NCBI GenBank assembly: GCA_964007475.1 | Contig: OZ023274.1 | Coordinates: 38,619,860 to 38,683,859, forward strand | DNA: 64,000 nucleotides | Direction: 5' to 3' | DNA from: Hybos culiciformis | Taxonomy: Eukaryota; Arthropoda; Insecta; Diptera; Hybotidae | In this document: positions 1 to 13,800 of the stretch, piece after piece | How positions within the stretch are numbered: the first letter of the stretch is position 1 | Layout: every line of letters starts with the position of its first letter | Translations under genes and position numbers: made by a program | The notes under the pieces: model-generated | The model's input: only the letters and a program-made list of their open reading frames with translations | What the model was told of the DNA's origin: nothing | Database searches by the model: none

Positions 1-327
1 CATATAATTGCAAAAAAGATATATATTCGATTTGAGATCGAAATTATGGTATATATATGATATTTTGGTATATATATATACGGTATTATATTTAACTGTA
101 CGATTTCTTAGTTATAAATTAGTTGAAGTAAATATAGGTTCATATTTCAAGTAAATATAGGTTCATCTTTTCAAAAAAAGATACATATAGAATTTATATT
201 ATCTACAATTTAGTAAAGTTAGGATATTAAAATTTTAAACTGGAAAAGTTGCAACTGAAAACTTTTTTTTCGAATTTCCCAAATTTTTCAAGTAAATATT
301 TAAAGTAAAATAGGTAGAATAACTAAC
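1..327 (-). other. start of intron 1 of the unidentified Ala/His-rich gene
   Basis: AT-rich non-coding sequence following, in minus orientation, the donor AG|GTTAGT at 328/327. The next exon lies outside the window. No other feature is visible here beyond short AT runs. Confidence 0.5.
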
Positions 328-551
328 CTATAGTATGGAAAACCTTGCGGCACATGCAAGTCCATTGGCATTCCGGGATGATGCTGATGATGATGATGAT
401 GGGCATTGTGATGTGCATGAGCAGCTGCTGCAACAAATCCAGCTGCTGCAACTGTATGCTCACCTGCTGCTGCAGCTGTAGCAGCCATTGCGTGATGGCC
501 CAACACTGCAGCCCATGGTGATGTGGCAAAACCACTACCATGGTGGTCCAT
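328..551 (-). CDS. first coding exon of an unidentified Ala/His-rich protein (partial, gene continues off the left edge)
   Basis: The reading frame starts at ATG 551, in a good insect context (AAATAAAATGG), and gives 74 complete codons plus two bases before a clean donor AG|GTTAGT at 328/327. The frame hits a stop soon after this donor, which supports splicing there. The peptide has an N-terminal MDHHGSGF, alanine runs (around residues 22-45), a histidine stretch (around residues 46-58) and then PMDLHVPQGFPYY, which looks less repetitive and may be a short conserved motif. Codon and base composition (about 50% GC) stand out sharply from the flanking AT-rich DNA. Ala/His homopolymers in a first exon are typical of insect developmental transcription factors, so that is my guess for the class. 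I do not recognise the family and assign no symbol. The gene is transcribed in the same direction as trachealess and begins about 31 kb beyond its 3' end. Confidence 0.72.
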
Positions 552-890
552 TTTATTTTATAAAACTAATATTTTTTAATCATTTGTATTTTATACTCAT
601 TTTCAATTTTAATAATTTAAGTGTAGTATTTTTTTTTGTCATAACAATAAATCTATAGACAAATGAAAATCTATTTCATTTTAAAATAGTTTAGTGCTTA
701 AAACCATGCACAAACACTAAATTCTGTTTCGAAATCTTCAAGTTCTTTTTTATTTTGCTTATTTATTAAATTTTCAGACAATTATGGTTCATCATACATT
801 TTAATAAATGTATGTAATTTTGACTTTTGTAAAGTTTTTTATGTCAATGTAAAGTCCATGAAATAGTTTAATGAATGTAAAAATTACTAT

Positions 891-922
891 ACTATACATT
901 TCAATTACTATACATTTCAATC
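891..922. repeat. 16-bp tandem duplication (2 copies)
   Basis: ACTATACATTTCAATT (891-906) is followed directly by ACTATACATTTCAATC (907-922). The second copy and the end of the first form the outer edge of the inverted repeat at 903-1115. Confidence 0.85.
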
Positions 923-1115
923 TTGTTTTTTGTTGTAAGTGGCGTGGCGTCATAAATTTATTCAAAAATATTCTAATTCTTAAAAATATTTTTTAAAATA
1001 TATGTATTTTTACATTGTATTTTAAAAAATATTTTTAAGAACTAGGATATTTTTGAATCAATTTATGACGCCACGCCACTTACAACAAAAAACAAGATTG
1101 AAATGTATAGTAATT
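903..1115. repeat. long inverted repeat / foldback element, 98-bp arms, 17-bp loop
   Basis: The left arm 903-1000 and the right arm 1018-1115 are reverse complements with about four mismatches, separated by a 17-bp spacer (1001-1017). The arms contain the GC-richer word GTGGCGTGGCGTCATAAATT, which is easy to follow on both strands. There is no ORF. It could be a foldback MITE or, if transcribed, a long hairpin RNA. No convincing target-site duplication is visible. The loop word TGTATTTTTACATT recurs just outside the right arm (1119-1132). Confidence 0.9.
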
Positions 1116-2803
1116 AATGTATTTTTACATTATATTTTAAATTGCATTTGCGTTTCGGACTTAAAAACTGTTCTAAGTTTATGTTTGTTAATTCTATAGT
1201 AAGAATTTTAAATTTACTAAGTAGGTATATCTTTTCACGAAATAAAAACCTTCCTTTTTTCTATTCAAAATATTTCTGGATCATTTAATATGCATAGGAC
1301 CTGTGTATTCTATACAATTATTCGAAAAAATAACTTAAATTTGACAATATTATCCAAAACTTCAAATTACTAATTGATAAATGATTTACTTATTGGTTTT
1401 GCTTGGACAAAAAATAGTTCTAATGTAAAAGAAAATTCATTAACTCTATAACTATATTTACTTGAATAAATTCAAATATTTTCTTAAATAAAATCAAAAT
1501 GAAATATGTAGTTAAATAATAAAAAAAAATAAAATCAGTGCTTAAATATATACATTTTAAAATCATTTTAAATATATTGGAGATTTAATAAATTAAAAAT
1601 AATATTAGTTTATGTTTGTCAATTCGTTTCGCTCCCCTTCTTATTTTCATCAGGTATTATTTTTTCTTCGTTTGTAAGTTTCCATATGAAAATTTTATAG
1701 TTCCGAATTTTTATTATATATATGAATACGACAGGACTATACATAGAGCGTAATTAAACCCTAAACAATGCTTTAAAAAAAAATATTTTCTAATTTCCCA
1801 TGTCGTAGAAACATTTAAATGTTACATATATTTTCCAGTTTCCGCTATTTAAAATTTATTATATCGAAAGAAGACTTTTTTAGATGACTTTAAAAATATA
1901 TATTTTTGATATTAACATTGGAATAGGATTTGAATTCTAATCAGATTTTGGTGTCTAAGATATATTTAATTCAACGACTTAATTTGAAAAACCGGACCTA
2001 CATCGAAAAATGATAATTTTTTATATATATGAGTAGTTGAGTTGGAAATTTAGACAATTTCATTTTGTAGTATTGCTGGAAATTTATGTAAAACATAAAT
2101 TTTAGTTTTGTTAATATTAAATAAAATTTAGGTATAACAAAATTGTTTACAGACGACTTGTTCCACTTTTAAAATCATATATGTACTCATATTAAGAGAT
2201 TTATTTATCAGGAAAATGTAAAAATTATTATATTGCATTTTTGTGTATTATATATTCATTTCATTACATATTTTATTAAGTCATTTATTGAAATCAAAAT
2301 AATTAATATAGATTTAGAAAAATTATCGGAAACATACGGTACAGATATCAAAATTGTTGTTCAATGCGATTCAACTGTAGAGTCTAAGTTGATAAATATC
2401 TTCAATTCCTATAAGAAAAGCGAATTTTTAAGGATTTTGAGATTATCCGTTTGAAATTGTGTACATTGGTCTAAAACCAAAGCTTTTAAAAACTCAAAAA
2501 TATGCCTAAAGGTAGATACAAAAAATTCTTTAATCTTAAAATTTTTGTCCTTATAATTTTTATACATTTTTATACGTATATAATATGTGTATATATGTAA
2601 ATATGACTTTTTTCAAATCTTGGTTAATATTTCTTATTTTATAATTGAAATCCTTTTTAACACCACTATAAAGGTGTGTTTTTTTGTTTTGTTTTATCAA
2701 ATCATAAAAAAAAAATTCACATAAAAAGGATATTTTATGGTACCAACAAAAATGTAATGTGTACGTGAGATACTTTTCTGCACACGCGTTCTTCCGGCGC
2801 GGG

Positions 2804-2809
2804 TATAAA
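2804..2809 (+). promoter_or_regulatory. TATA-box-like sequence in a local GC-richer patch (weak)
   Basis: TATAAA follows a locally unusual GC-rich stretch (CTTCCGGCGCGGG, 2791-2803), with a TACGTG site just upstream (2762-2767). The arrangement resembles a core promoter, but no initiator or downstream coding region can be tied to it, and TATAAA is common by chance in DNA this AT-rich. Confidence 0.15.
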
Positions 2810-2850
2810 GTACCTCCTGAATTGCTTTTTTTTCTTTCTTTATTTATTTT

Positions 2851-2869
2851 TATTATTATTATTATTATT
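2851..2869. repeat. ATT trinucleotide microsatellite
   Basis: About six uninterrupted TAT/ATT repeats flanked by long T tracts. Confidence 0.85.
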
Positions 2870-3143
2870 CTTTTTTTTTTTTATGTGATAGTGAAAAATT
2901 TATTTTCCGCGTTCGCGTATTATTGCTGTCCTCACGGTATGAATATTGGCGATAAACTATCCAAAGAAATAATAATAATAAAAAAAAAGGAAGAAATCAT
3001 TCATCGTTATTGTTGTTTTTTGGTTGCAAAAAGCACAGAAACATCAACATCAAAATAGATTTACCAGAGCACTTCAACCTTGTGTTATTCATTTTATTTT
3101 CATTCCTGTTTAACTTTTGGTACACACGTAATATCATTTTCAT

Positions 3144-3161
3144 TATATATATATATATATT
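3144..3161. repeat. AT dinucleotide microsatellite
   Basis: Uninterrupted TA repeat of about 18 bp. Confidence 0.85.
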
Positions 3162-6100
3162 TATATGTGTATATATTTTTAAATCGGGTTTTTCTTTATA
3201 TTTTCGTTTTACTAAACAAAAGTCAACCTGCTGCTGTATTCCCTATACTGTGTGTGTATATAGGTATAATAAAATTTATTGATTTAATTGTGGGAAGTAA
3301 ACATAAAATAAAAAATTAATTTTTTTTTTGTTTCTGAGAGATGATTTTTAAGAAAAAATTTTATAGATATTATTATTAATAAGAGAGTTGAATAAAAATT
3401 ACATGAACGTATTAATTCTCTTGGAAAAATTACAGCTTAATTCTATTTTATTCCTTACTCAATATCTAAATTTCTAATTTTTTTTCAAGTTCTTTAAGAT
3501 TTTCACAATCAAGGGATCAGTTAGACTTAGAAGAAAAAAGATATGAACTCATAATCATAAAACTCATACAACAATACTTATTTAATTGTTTTTAGTTGCG
3601 TAGCTTTACATAGGTGGCTAAAAAAGAGCTTGTAATTCCTAAATCTCTATATAAACACTAGAAAATGTAAGATTTAGGAAGACCTTACAACTTATTTATT
3701 TTCATAGAATAATCGATAGTTTGAATTTAAAATTCACCGAGCAAATAAAATTTTTCAATCAATCAATGAGAAAAAAATTTTTTATAAGATTTTTATACAA
3801 TAAAATATATTTTTTTTCAGATTTTCTCAATTAAGATAGTGGTGTTTATTTAAAGTAAGTAATATTGAACAAATTATTTATTATACATTAAAAAATGTTT
3901 CAATTCAACCAACACCATATTAATATAGGCCTAAAACAAGAAATGAGATTAAAAGAGAATCTTTTTAAGATAAATTTGAGAATCCAGCATAAAAATGATC
4001 ACCATAAATATGTTTTACTGGATTTAGTGACTTTTGAGACATTGTACAGTCAATTCATTTAAGTTTTGCTCTTCTGTTAATTTTAAGTCGCAGATAAAAA
4101 GAAAATTATAATAATTAGACCTTTGTTAAAAAGAAAACTAAAAACACCTTTTTACGGAACTAAGTAAGTCAAAAGTTTGCAAAAACATTCTTCAGATTTT
4201 CAATACATTAAAGCATGTCTTAGAAGATCACGTATATCATTCAAGCTAAAGGAGTTTCATTGACCTAATATTAGAAATAAATTATTTTCATTAATACACA
4301 CCATATGCGAATCTATGTTTAAGTGAAATATTAATTTTTCAGATCTTTACCTCAAATTCAAGAGGTAAATAGGAAATAGGACTTGATTTTTAACTTGATG
4401 AAATTAACAATGAGTAAAGTAATGACGTATAATAGCTTATTTTTCAGTATATAGGAAAACTTAGGCTACGTAACTAAATATATATATTAGTTTATGAATA
4501 AAGTGAAAGAAATTAAAAAATGTGACTCTAACATGATTTTGTTCATATTTTACAATATGCAGAGTTCAGATTTATGGAATGTGTTTACAATATAAAACTA
4601 TTTTTTTTCTTCATTCTTAAAATTCATTTTTGGCTGCACATCAAGTAGGTAAAGCCACTTGTGCGACTATCAACATATTATATATTTTTCCAACAATCAC
4701 GTTGTAATTGTTTAATATTTTGTCATAATTCATGTTTACATGACCTAAAAAAGAGGGAGCATCTTGAATTTTGTAAAAAAAAAAAAAATTATTAAAACAA
4801 AAGTAACAAAATATATAGAATCTAATCTCTTTATTGAAGATGAATATTTTTTTTTGTTTCTGAAATCTAACAAACTGTTGTTATTTATTTATTTATTTTT
4901 TAAAATAAAAATATATATATTTTTTTTTTGGCATGATATCACGAATTTATTATTGAAAATTGACGACAAGTTGTTACAATTTCTTTATTTTTTAATAAAA
5001 ATATTGGTATTATTTTTTTTTTGTTTTATCAACCTAAATGTGAAATACTATCAGTATTTTTCACCATATGTTACTACTTAATTTTCAGGAAGAAATTTTC
5101 TTTTGGTTTTTGAAAGTTTCCAATCTACATACATTTATATAAAACTTTTTGTATCATATTTGTTTTCACGTAAAATGTATATAAAGATCATTCATCACAG
5201 CGTTTACTTTATTTTGGTTAAAATTTGAGCTCGATATTTACTGAAGAGCAGTCAAAAAGATAATGCGGTAAACACGAAAACAATATTTTAATATTAATTT
5301 ATTTGTTTTTAATTTCTTCCAAAAGTGGCAGTTTATAAGAAGCTACGAAGCTTAAACTGCATATAATGGTCAATGTCGTTCGTCCGCACTGAAAAAAACT
5401 TTAAACCACCGACTTTTACATGTCGATATTGTATGTCATTAAGTCAGTAGGGCTTAAGATAGTTCGTTGCAAGAATATTTATTTACTTCTGTCTAGAATG
5501 AACACTTTGTATTAAGCCATCTACCTATCTTTTATACACATTATGGAAAACTTTTGCATCATCATAGCCACATCATCAATTATCGATAGATTAAGGTGAT
5601 TCGAACATTGCAAATTTTTTTTTTTTTAAATGTAAATCTTTTAATCAAAAACATTTCACATTAAGATAAAAAAAATAAGAAAAAAGAATGCACTTTGAAT
5701 CAAAGTCAGAAGGTGTTACATTATTTCCTAATTGGCGGTTATGTTTTCATCCATTTCATATGCAAATTTTGTTATGTTTCGTGTTTAGTGTTTTCATCGG
5801 CAAAGTGCTAAAAATCTTTTTTCATTTAATAAAAAAAAAAAACAATTTTTTTTTGTTTTTTGCTTTCAATTAATTTAATGAATTGAATTTTTAGAACTTA
5901 TGCGCACGGTTGCTAGTTGCAATAGTAATTTAATTAGCATTTTTAATGTCAAAAACTTGTAAAGTTTCTGAACTGTTTTTTTTTTTTTTTTAATATTATT
6001 TTTTTCATTTTATTTTAAGTTTTGAAATCTATTCCGTATGGGCACAAATGTACAAAGATAAAAATAAAAATTTTATTATTAGGTTCTGTCGGAATTTTGT

Positions 6101-9100
6101 ATTAAAAGAATAATATCATCTGTATAGAAAACACTTTCATTTAACTTTGAAACACAATTTAATTCCATGTTGTATGTTGAGGAGAAAAGATGAAAAAAAA
6201 AATTGTTTTAAGATAGCTTGAAATTTTAAAAGGGTTTGTTTAACAATTTGTAATTGAAGTTTTTGTTTATTCTTCAAAATTTAATAGAAGTATTAAATCA
6301 ATAGTATGGAATTTTAATAGTACAACTTTTTTTTTCTAAGTACGAAACACTTAAACTATATGATTTGTTTTTATATATGTGGGTCAGAAAATATATGAAA
6401 AATATACAGTTTTGCAATGTTTGTGTGACATTTTGCCTAGCAAGGATGTAAAAAATTGTCCAAAATTGGAAAATGTCATAATATTATATTATATGAAATC
6501 GTTATAAATTAACATACAAATATATATTCTTGGTTTGAACTGCAACATACTTTTTATTTTCAATCAATTCATAACATTCATATATGAAAAAAAGACCTTG
6601 TTGAATCAAAATCCTACAACTGATATTTGACCCACTTTCTGCGAACCAATTTTGCAGAAATTTTTTACAGACCCTTATTTCGGGTGATAATACAATATTT
6701 CATCAACTTCAGCCCTTTGATAATGCTGTTCGGCGGAAGACAGTCAAGAGTTAATTGCAAATTTATTTGACTGTTAATGATAATAAAATAGACCCAATAT
6801 TGGTTTTTGAATAGCCCACGATTTTATTTTTATTGAAAAAATGCATGTCAACAAATTTTCTAAAATTAAAAAATTATTTTCTTGGATTTGCAAACTACAC
6901 TGAGTTTTTTTTTCTATATTTTAAAAGTGTAATAAAATTAAGAGCAAACATAAGAAATTATTATCTTATCTTGTTTGAAAATCGAAAAAAAATTTGAAGT
7001 ACATATATACCATACATTTCTATCCAATTTATCAAAATTAACACAAGTTGAAACACACTGTATTAGAGTATTGTTATAGGGTTGCCGTAAAAAAAATCGA
7101 ATTTCTGATGGCCAATTATAATGGATATATAGAAATTGTATATTGTGTACGATATACATTTATTTATACAATATTATTCAATAATCTAATTTTTAAAAAG
7201 TGAGAAAATTTTCGTTGCACATCAAAGCTCAATTTAAAAGAAAAAATAAAATAAAATAAAACTTCAATTGATATTATACGAAAAAAAAAGGTAAGAAATT
7301 AAATTTTTTTTCGTCTGATTTTCTCAATACTTACTTTTCAATAATATATGTTTATAGTAACAAACATACATACATACAAGTATATATAACTTTTTTTTTC
7401 CAATATATTTATGTCCATCCACCCATCATCGCATCGTATTCAAATATTGATTTTCTTTTATTGATAATCGTGTCTTGAATATATAATTTTCTAAAAAGGA
7501 AAATTTTTTGTTAAATTTTTTTATTTTGGAATGAGAACTTAAAATAAAAATTGTTTAATTTTTAGATTATTATTATATTGAAAGCTTTAAGTTAATTTTA
7601 GCTAAAATAAAACACATACAAATTTTTGTCCTTCAAAAATCTATGCAGCTAAGAAAGAGTTTCGATACTTTGGTAGTAACTAAATATTATATTTTCATTA
7701 TATGAATAATAAAATTATTTTCGAAACACAATTTTGAATCCAATTATTTCAATTTTATATATCAAATTTTCAACTGAAATTCAAAGCAACATAAAAGATC
7801 AGGAAGCATGTATTAATTTATTTGATTAGATTTTAGTTGATTGTTGGTGGAATTTTCAAAGGTCTATCACAATAAACAAATCGTCGATCGCAACAAAATT
7901 TAGCTGTATCAATTCGACAAATGAAATCTAGAATAAAAAAAAGATTTAATACTTGTTCTTCTTAGGACTCTTAACGTACTTGTATTATATAATATATTTT
8001 TAAATAAGTTTCCGGAAATCTGAATTATGCACTGTTTAAAACCATTTTTATGCTGGCGTTGTGTTTTACTATTGCTTATGCTTATGGTGCTCTGAATTGC
8101 TAATAAATTACTAATTCGTTTCCAAAGTTTTTCAATGAATTCATGGTTTTTACATAATCTTAATTTTTTTAGTTGCGGGTGTAATACAAAGAAAAAGCTT
8201 TAAAAACACACGGTACTAGCAATAGAATTGCAATTCTTAGCCTATATTAATTGAAGGTTGATAACTTTAAACAAGTCTAGATAAACTTCAATATGATTTG
8301 AATTCTAAATCCATATATATTACAAGCTAGTATGAAATAAGTATAGATTAGCTTCAATTGGGCGAAAATATTATACATACGATATATGTGTAGGAATAAA
8401 ATTGCATAATTTCATTATTTTTGCACGTACATTATTTTAATAAGTTTTAAGGATATAAAAGTTTTTTTTTTCTATACTTTTAAAAAAAAAATATTAAAGG
8501 ATCATTTATCAAAAAAGAAGTTGAAAAAGAAAAAAAAAGAAGAAAATTTTGTTAAACATACATATATACTTTTAATCTTTAGCGATAATTAAGCTATAAA
8601 GTTTTCATTCAGGTGAACGTGCTAAATAAACTCAAGAAACTTCTAAAATTCTTTAATTCTTTAAAACCTACTAAGAAAAATTTATAATTCTTTAATAAAT
8701 CTTTTACAAAATACTTTGTAAATGTATTTTTTTTTTATCCATGTAATTACATTTTAGTATTTAATAAATCATAATAATTTTAAAGCTTATAGTTAGTTAC
8801 TTAAGAAACCGTTTAAATATCGTGGATCCAAGATTTGGACTAGCAATTTTATACACTGAGATGTCCGTGAAACTATGCACGCATATACATAATTACTTAC
8901 ATGTATATTAGGTTCTTCGAAAGTGTTTTAATAGACTCAAATACATTGATAAGGCTAGAACGTTTATGTTTATTATAATACAAAATAAGTAAATATGTAA
9001 AAAATGAATATTTAATCTTATTCAGAAATTTTTCAAAAAATCGCAAAGAACTTAGAACGGAAAAATATTCGAAATTATTAGTTAGTAGTGTCGGAATTTC

Positions 9101-10012
9101 TTTTTTTCCTAAAAATTACTCCAAGAAGAAATTGTTAACTTTATGAACGAACTTTTTGTTTTATTAAAAGATGTCTTTTTTTTTTTTTCAAAAGTGAGTG
9201 TATATATTATTTGATTTTAATGTATTTATGTATCCTGAAGGGATAAAAACCATTTGTGTTGCATCTCACAGATTATGTTTATTTTAATGAAGATGTCACT
9301 AGCCCCATTCTAGTAGTTTTCATAAAAAATAGCTTTTTATTATGCATCGAACCTGAAAAACATAATATACATCCATACTTTATATAGAAATAATATTTTA
9401 GTAAATTGTTAACAATGTTTGCTGGAAACATTCAGACTCTATTTGGTTTCAATTAGGGCTTGAGCTCAATCAAAAGAGTTTTATACTTTTATCTGAATAT
9501 TAGACAGATCGTAAGTTCGTGCAGTTCAGAAATTATAGTGTATTATAGTATTTATCAGTTTTATCAAGTGTTATGATGCGTGGTCTCAGTAGTATTTATA
9601 ATGGAAGACACTTTTTTGCACTGATTGTTGGGATTTTTTTTGTTACGATTGACTCACTAGAGAAATTTTTCTCAAAAAAAAAAAAAACAAAATCTTTATT
9701 TAATATTAATTTTTAATTCATTTATATTGTCTTCAATGCGTGTATATTGAAATTAGTTTCAAATTTCAAAAGTGATCTATTAACAATTTAATATTCCTCA
9801 AGGACTGATAGAACGAACAGGAACACATTCATTTCTTCCATACTACTTTCAGACTATATACGAAGATGTGATTCTATATAGAATTAAATTATAGATATAC
9901 CAACACTATGTACGTATACTTTAAATTTAATCTATGCAAGAAGAAGTACACATTTCTTTAAAAGAAAAAAGTACACAGAATAATTTCTCAAATACGTACA
10001 CGTAGCGTAGAA

Positions 10013-10045
10013 TTTTAAACGTGACACGAATCTAGGATTATCCTT
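10013..10045 (+). repeat. dispersed repeat copy 1 (partner at 56745-56780)
   Basis: TTTTAAACGTGACACGAATC and the following AGGATTAT closely match 56745-56780 in the same orientation, with only a few substitutions. The match covers about 33 bp and stops at both ends. It may be a fragment of a shared mobile element or a shared regulatory word. Confidence 0.5.
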
Positions 10046-10222
10046 TAATACTATAAAGATTCACTATATGCGGATAAAAATATTTATAGTTATAAGAAAA
10101 AAGAATATAAGGAAAATTTTCACTAATGTTTTTCATAAAAAAAAAAATCATATACCTGTAAAGTATTTATACATATCTGGATATGCTACAGCTAAAGTTT
10201 TTAGTTTAATTTCATTTCAAAT

Positions 10223-10845
10223 GCCAAAAATCTGTTATTTTATTATTAGACTTTGATTATACTTATAGATTTGAAAATAATTTATTGTATTTGAATTGAT
10301 TACCAGACACTTTTTATTCTGACATAGCTACAACTAGAAAGTTTTGAATAAATTAAATTTAAATTTAAAAATGTAATAGCTATAATTCGTTGAACAAAAT
10401 CATATGATTATGAAAATTTTGGATTTGGGCTTGAATTTCCAATTAAGCGCACTTTCGTACTTTGTTAAATTAGATCCATTTACAATGTGTATTCTACAAA
10501 AGTGGTAAGATACAATGTGTATTCTACAAAAGTGCCAAAAATCTGTTATTTTATTATTAGACTTTGATTATATTTATAGATTTGAAAATAATTTATTGTG
10601 TTTGAATTGATTACCAGACACTTTTTATTCTGACATAGCTACAACTAGAAAGTTTTGAATAAAGTAAATTTAAATTTAAAAATGTAATAGCCATAATTCG
10701 TTGAACAAAATCATATGATTATAAAAATTTTGGATTTGGGCTTGAATTTCCAATTAAGCGCACTTTCGTACTTTGTTAAATTAGATCTATTTACAATGTG
10801 TATTCTACAAAAGTTGTAAGATACAATGTGTATTCTACAAAAGTG
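10223..10845. repeat. tandem duplication, two copies of about 311 bp
   Basis: GCCAAAAATCTGTTATTT occurs at 10223 and again at 10534, and the whole 311-bp unit repeats with few substitutions (for example ATTAGATCC versus ATTAGATCT). Each unit ends with its own internal direct repeat of about 29 bp built on ACAATGTGTATTCTACAAAA. The second copy stops at AAGTG (10845). There is no coding potential; short frames across it are incidental. Confidence 0.93.
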
Positions 10846-13800
10846 ATCAAACAGTCTTTTGACTGGAGAAAAATTCATGAGTTGAATATACATAATTAAA
10901 ACTTTGAACGGACCTCTTTAAATACACATTTCTCGCTACCTTATCTCTAAAATGAAACTAATACGAAATTTCCATATATAATTTCATCTGAACTACATTA
11001 AGCTTTAATCTTTATCGTAAAATAGATTTATATTATTATAACTTGATGTGAAATATGATTTGTTTTTCTAAAAAAAATAAAAGAATAGTTTATCATTAAG
11101 TGGAACTATTTAGTCAATTTTTGTTTATTTTACTTTTTATGAAAATGTTGTATATTTATTATGCATAAAAGTTTCCGCCTTTCAAGATTTTTTTTTTTTC
11201 GGTTCTGTAATATATGTGTATATAGTATATTATTATAAGAAAAAAGTCATATAGATCTTAGCTTCCGGTATAGATATGAAAAAAGTTGATTGCGCTTTTG
11301 GAAAACTTAATGAGTTAAATTTTTTTGGTAGTTTTTACCTTCCATATATAATTAAGTGAAATGGTTAAATTAGCCAATGGTGTCAAGAGTAATGAAGGGA
11401 TTTTTTTTTTAAATTTTTATTTCCTAGAATAAACTTATTATTATTGTATTTTATTTTGATTGTTATAAAAAAATAAACTAACCGGATGCACTAAATATTT
11501 GGAAGGATCTTCTTCCGAAAATCGATCAAACTCAATGAATAACATTTTAATGGAAGAAATTCTTCATAAAATCAGTCTTATTTCCGTTTTGATCCTGCTT
11601 TTCTATTTAATTTATCTTTGCTTCTAAAAGTAATAATAGATATTCCAATGGATAATTATTTTTAAGCTTTCCTTAAATTATTAACACAGGTTCGATTTAA
11701 ATATTTTATTTAATTGGAATACCCTTACTTAACAAGGATATACATTTAGTTAGGAAGAAATAAGATTAAAATTGAAACAATAATATCTAACATTATTATA
11801 ACTAAAAAAAAAAAAATAGTCTTATACAAGAATTTTTTCCCCCATCGTTATGATTGAATGGTACAAAACAAAAATATGTTTTCATTTATTAAGATGATAA
11901 TATCACGTTGGCTTCACCAAATTCATTTTAACTTAAAGGAAACGCATTTAAAAAAAATATGATTTTAATATTAAGGAAACATAAAAATTATGCAAATTAT
12001 GTTTTAAACACTTCTGGGTTGTTGTGAATGAATGAATGAATTTGATCAAAAAATTTAAAATTGTTATACATAATTTTATATTATTAAACATTGATTAGTG
12101 GTTGTTTGTAAAATGTTACGCTTCAATTTTATTTATATATAGTTACTCTTTATTCAAAAGCAGATGAATTAAATTAGAGTTTAAGGATTTTTTTTCAGTG
12201 TTAACAGATAGATGATATATTTGGTTAAAGATTCGCTCTTAATTCTTTTTGGGAAGTTATTTTATATTTAGAACTTAATGTCAACATTTTTTTTAGTTCA
12301 TTAGAGACTAATTCATATCACATTTTAGTAACTACAACTCATTACTAGCTTTTTCTAGTTTCTTCTTCTTCGTTCTTCTCTATCCTTGTGAATAGCTATT
12401 CCTTCACTAAGTATTTAGTCTTAAGTTTTCTTTTATATATTAGCTAAAAAATTTAAAATACATTTTACAATACAAATTTGCTTTTTTATATCTTTCACGA
12501 GAAATTCAAATATTAAAAAATAATAACATACATAATATATGAGAATATTGAACATCCTCGAAGGATCATTTTATAAAATAACTAGTTGTTTTCATTAAAT
12601 TTGTTCATACATAACAAAACAATATTAAAATAAAAGATAGACTCATTCCAAGCTTCATACTTCAATGTTATTATGAATAATTTCGATAAATATTTTCTAA
12701 GCCAAATATGCCCTGTACAAACTCTTTTAAATTTTAACAATTTTATGTTAAAAAAAAATTATAGCTTTTAGCTATTTAAAAAAAAAAAAAAACAAGTCTA
12801 AACATTAAAAGCATTAACATCAAAAATTGCAACGCACCAGAAACTTAAGGGATGTTCTTGAAAAAATACTTTTAAAGGAAAAAAAAAAAAATTAATGAGA
12901 AACATTTTGTAGAACATAATTTTACAATAACCAAATTAGATATACTTCTTTTTTTTTCAAATAAAAATTAAAAGAAATTTGAAAAAAAAAAAAAAAAAAT
13001 TATTCCATCCCCAAATTTCGTCACTTTTTTTTTCGAGGACGGAACATAAAAAAAAAATAGGGTTGATTGCACATTAAAAATAAAAAATTTGTCTGGAAAA
13101 ACTTATGTCTCATTTTTTATTTTAAACTAATTTCAAAATAAAAATGAAAATAAAAATAATCTAGAGTGTGTAAAAACATTTCCCAGATGTTTCGAAAATT
13201 ATTTTATTTGTTGGAAAATCAGCTCGAATAACTAATTTAAATTAAACATTGTAATTATAAATCGAAATTTCGTTTATTAAACTTTGTAAATTATAAATCG
13301 AAATTTCGTTCATATAAATCGAATTTTAAGGTATTTCACTCAATTTTTGTTCATATTAATCAATTTTTAAATTAAATTTTTGGCATTTTAAGACATTTTA
13401 TTGTATTTTGTTTATGTATTTTGCAAAAGTTGATCATCGACTGCAAATTATATAATTGGTCTAGACTAGATCTAGAATAAATTTGAGACGTTTAATAATA
13501 TGAAGTTAACAATATTTTATATTTTTATATTTAATCATATGTAACTACGTCAAATTCCGAAGTTTTCACATTCTGCGTGCCGAAAAAAAAAATAAAGAAA
13601 AATGTCAAATTGAAATTTAGATCGAATTTGGCAAATAATATTTAAGGTATAAATTAAAAAATATAGGATCAAAAATTAAAAGTATTCAAATTCAAATTTA
13701 TTTATTATCATATAATTAACATGTTTCTTTAATAGTGGGCAAATATTACTTAAAATATTCCAGAGTTTATTTAGCTTGTACGCTTATCTACTGAGTTATT

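Larger units (their letters stand above)
1116..10222. other. intergenic DNA without a supported gene
   Basis: AT-rich sequence with many A/T tracts and short microsatellites (AT run near 3144-3161, ATT run near 2851-2869). Small GC-richer patches occur at 2760-2815 and 2908-2950. The open frames here (for example 2233-2454, 2759-3058, 4764-5081) are T/A-rich, lack family signatures and are not called. A TATAAA (2804-2809, plus strand) sits in the first GC-richer patch, but no gene can be attached to it. Confidence 0.55.

Noticed and set aside
2233..2454. 73-codon plus-strand frame with a fairly mixed amino-acid composition in its second half
   Set aside because: No recognisable domain, no clear splice or promoter context, and composition close to its surroundings. 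Worth a protein search but not callable.
4764..5081. 105-codon plus-strand frame rich in Phe, Leu, Ile and Lys
   Set aside because: Product of poly(T)/poly(A) tracts; resembles a membrane protein only because TTT and TTA dominate.
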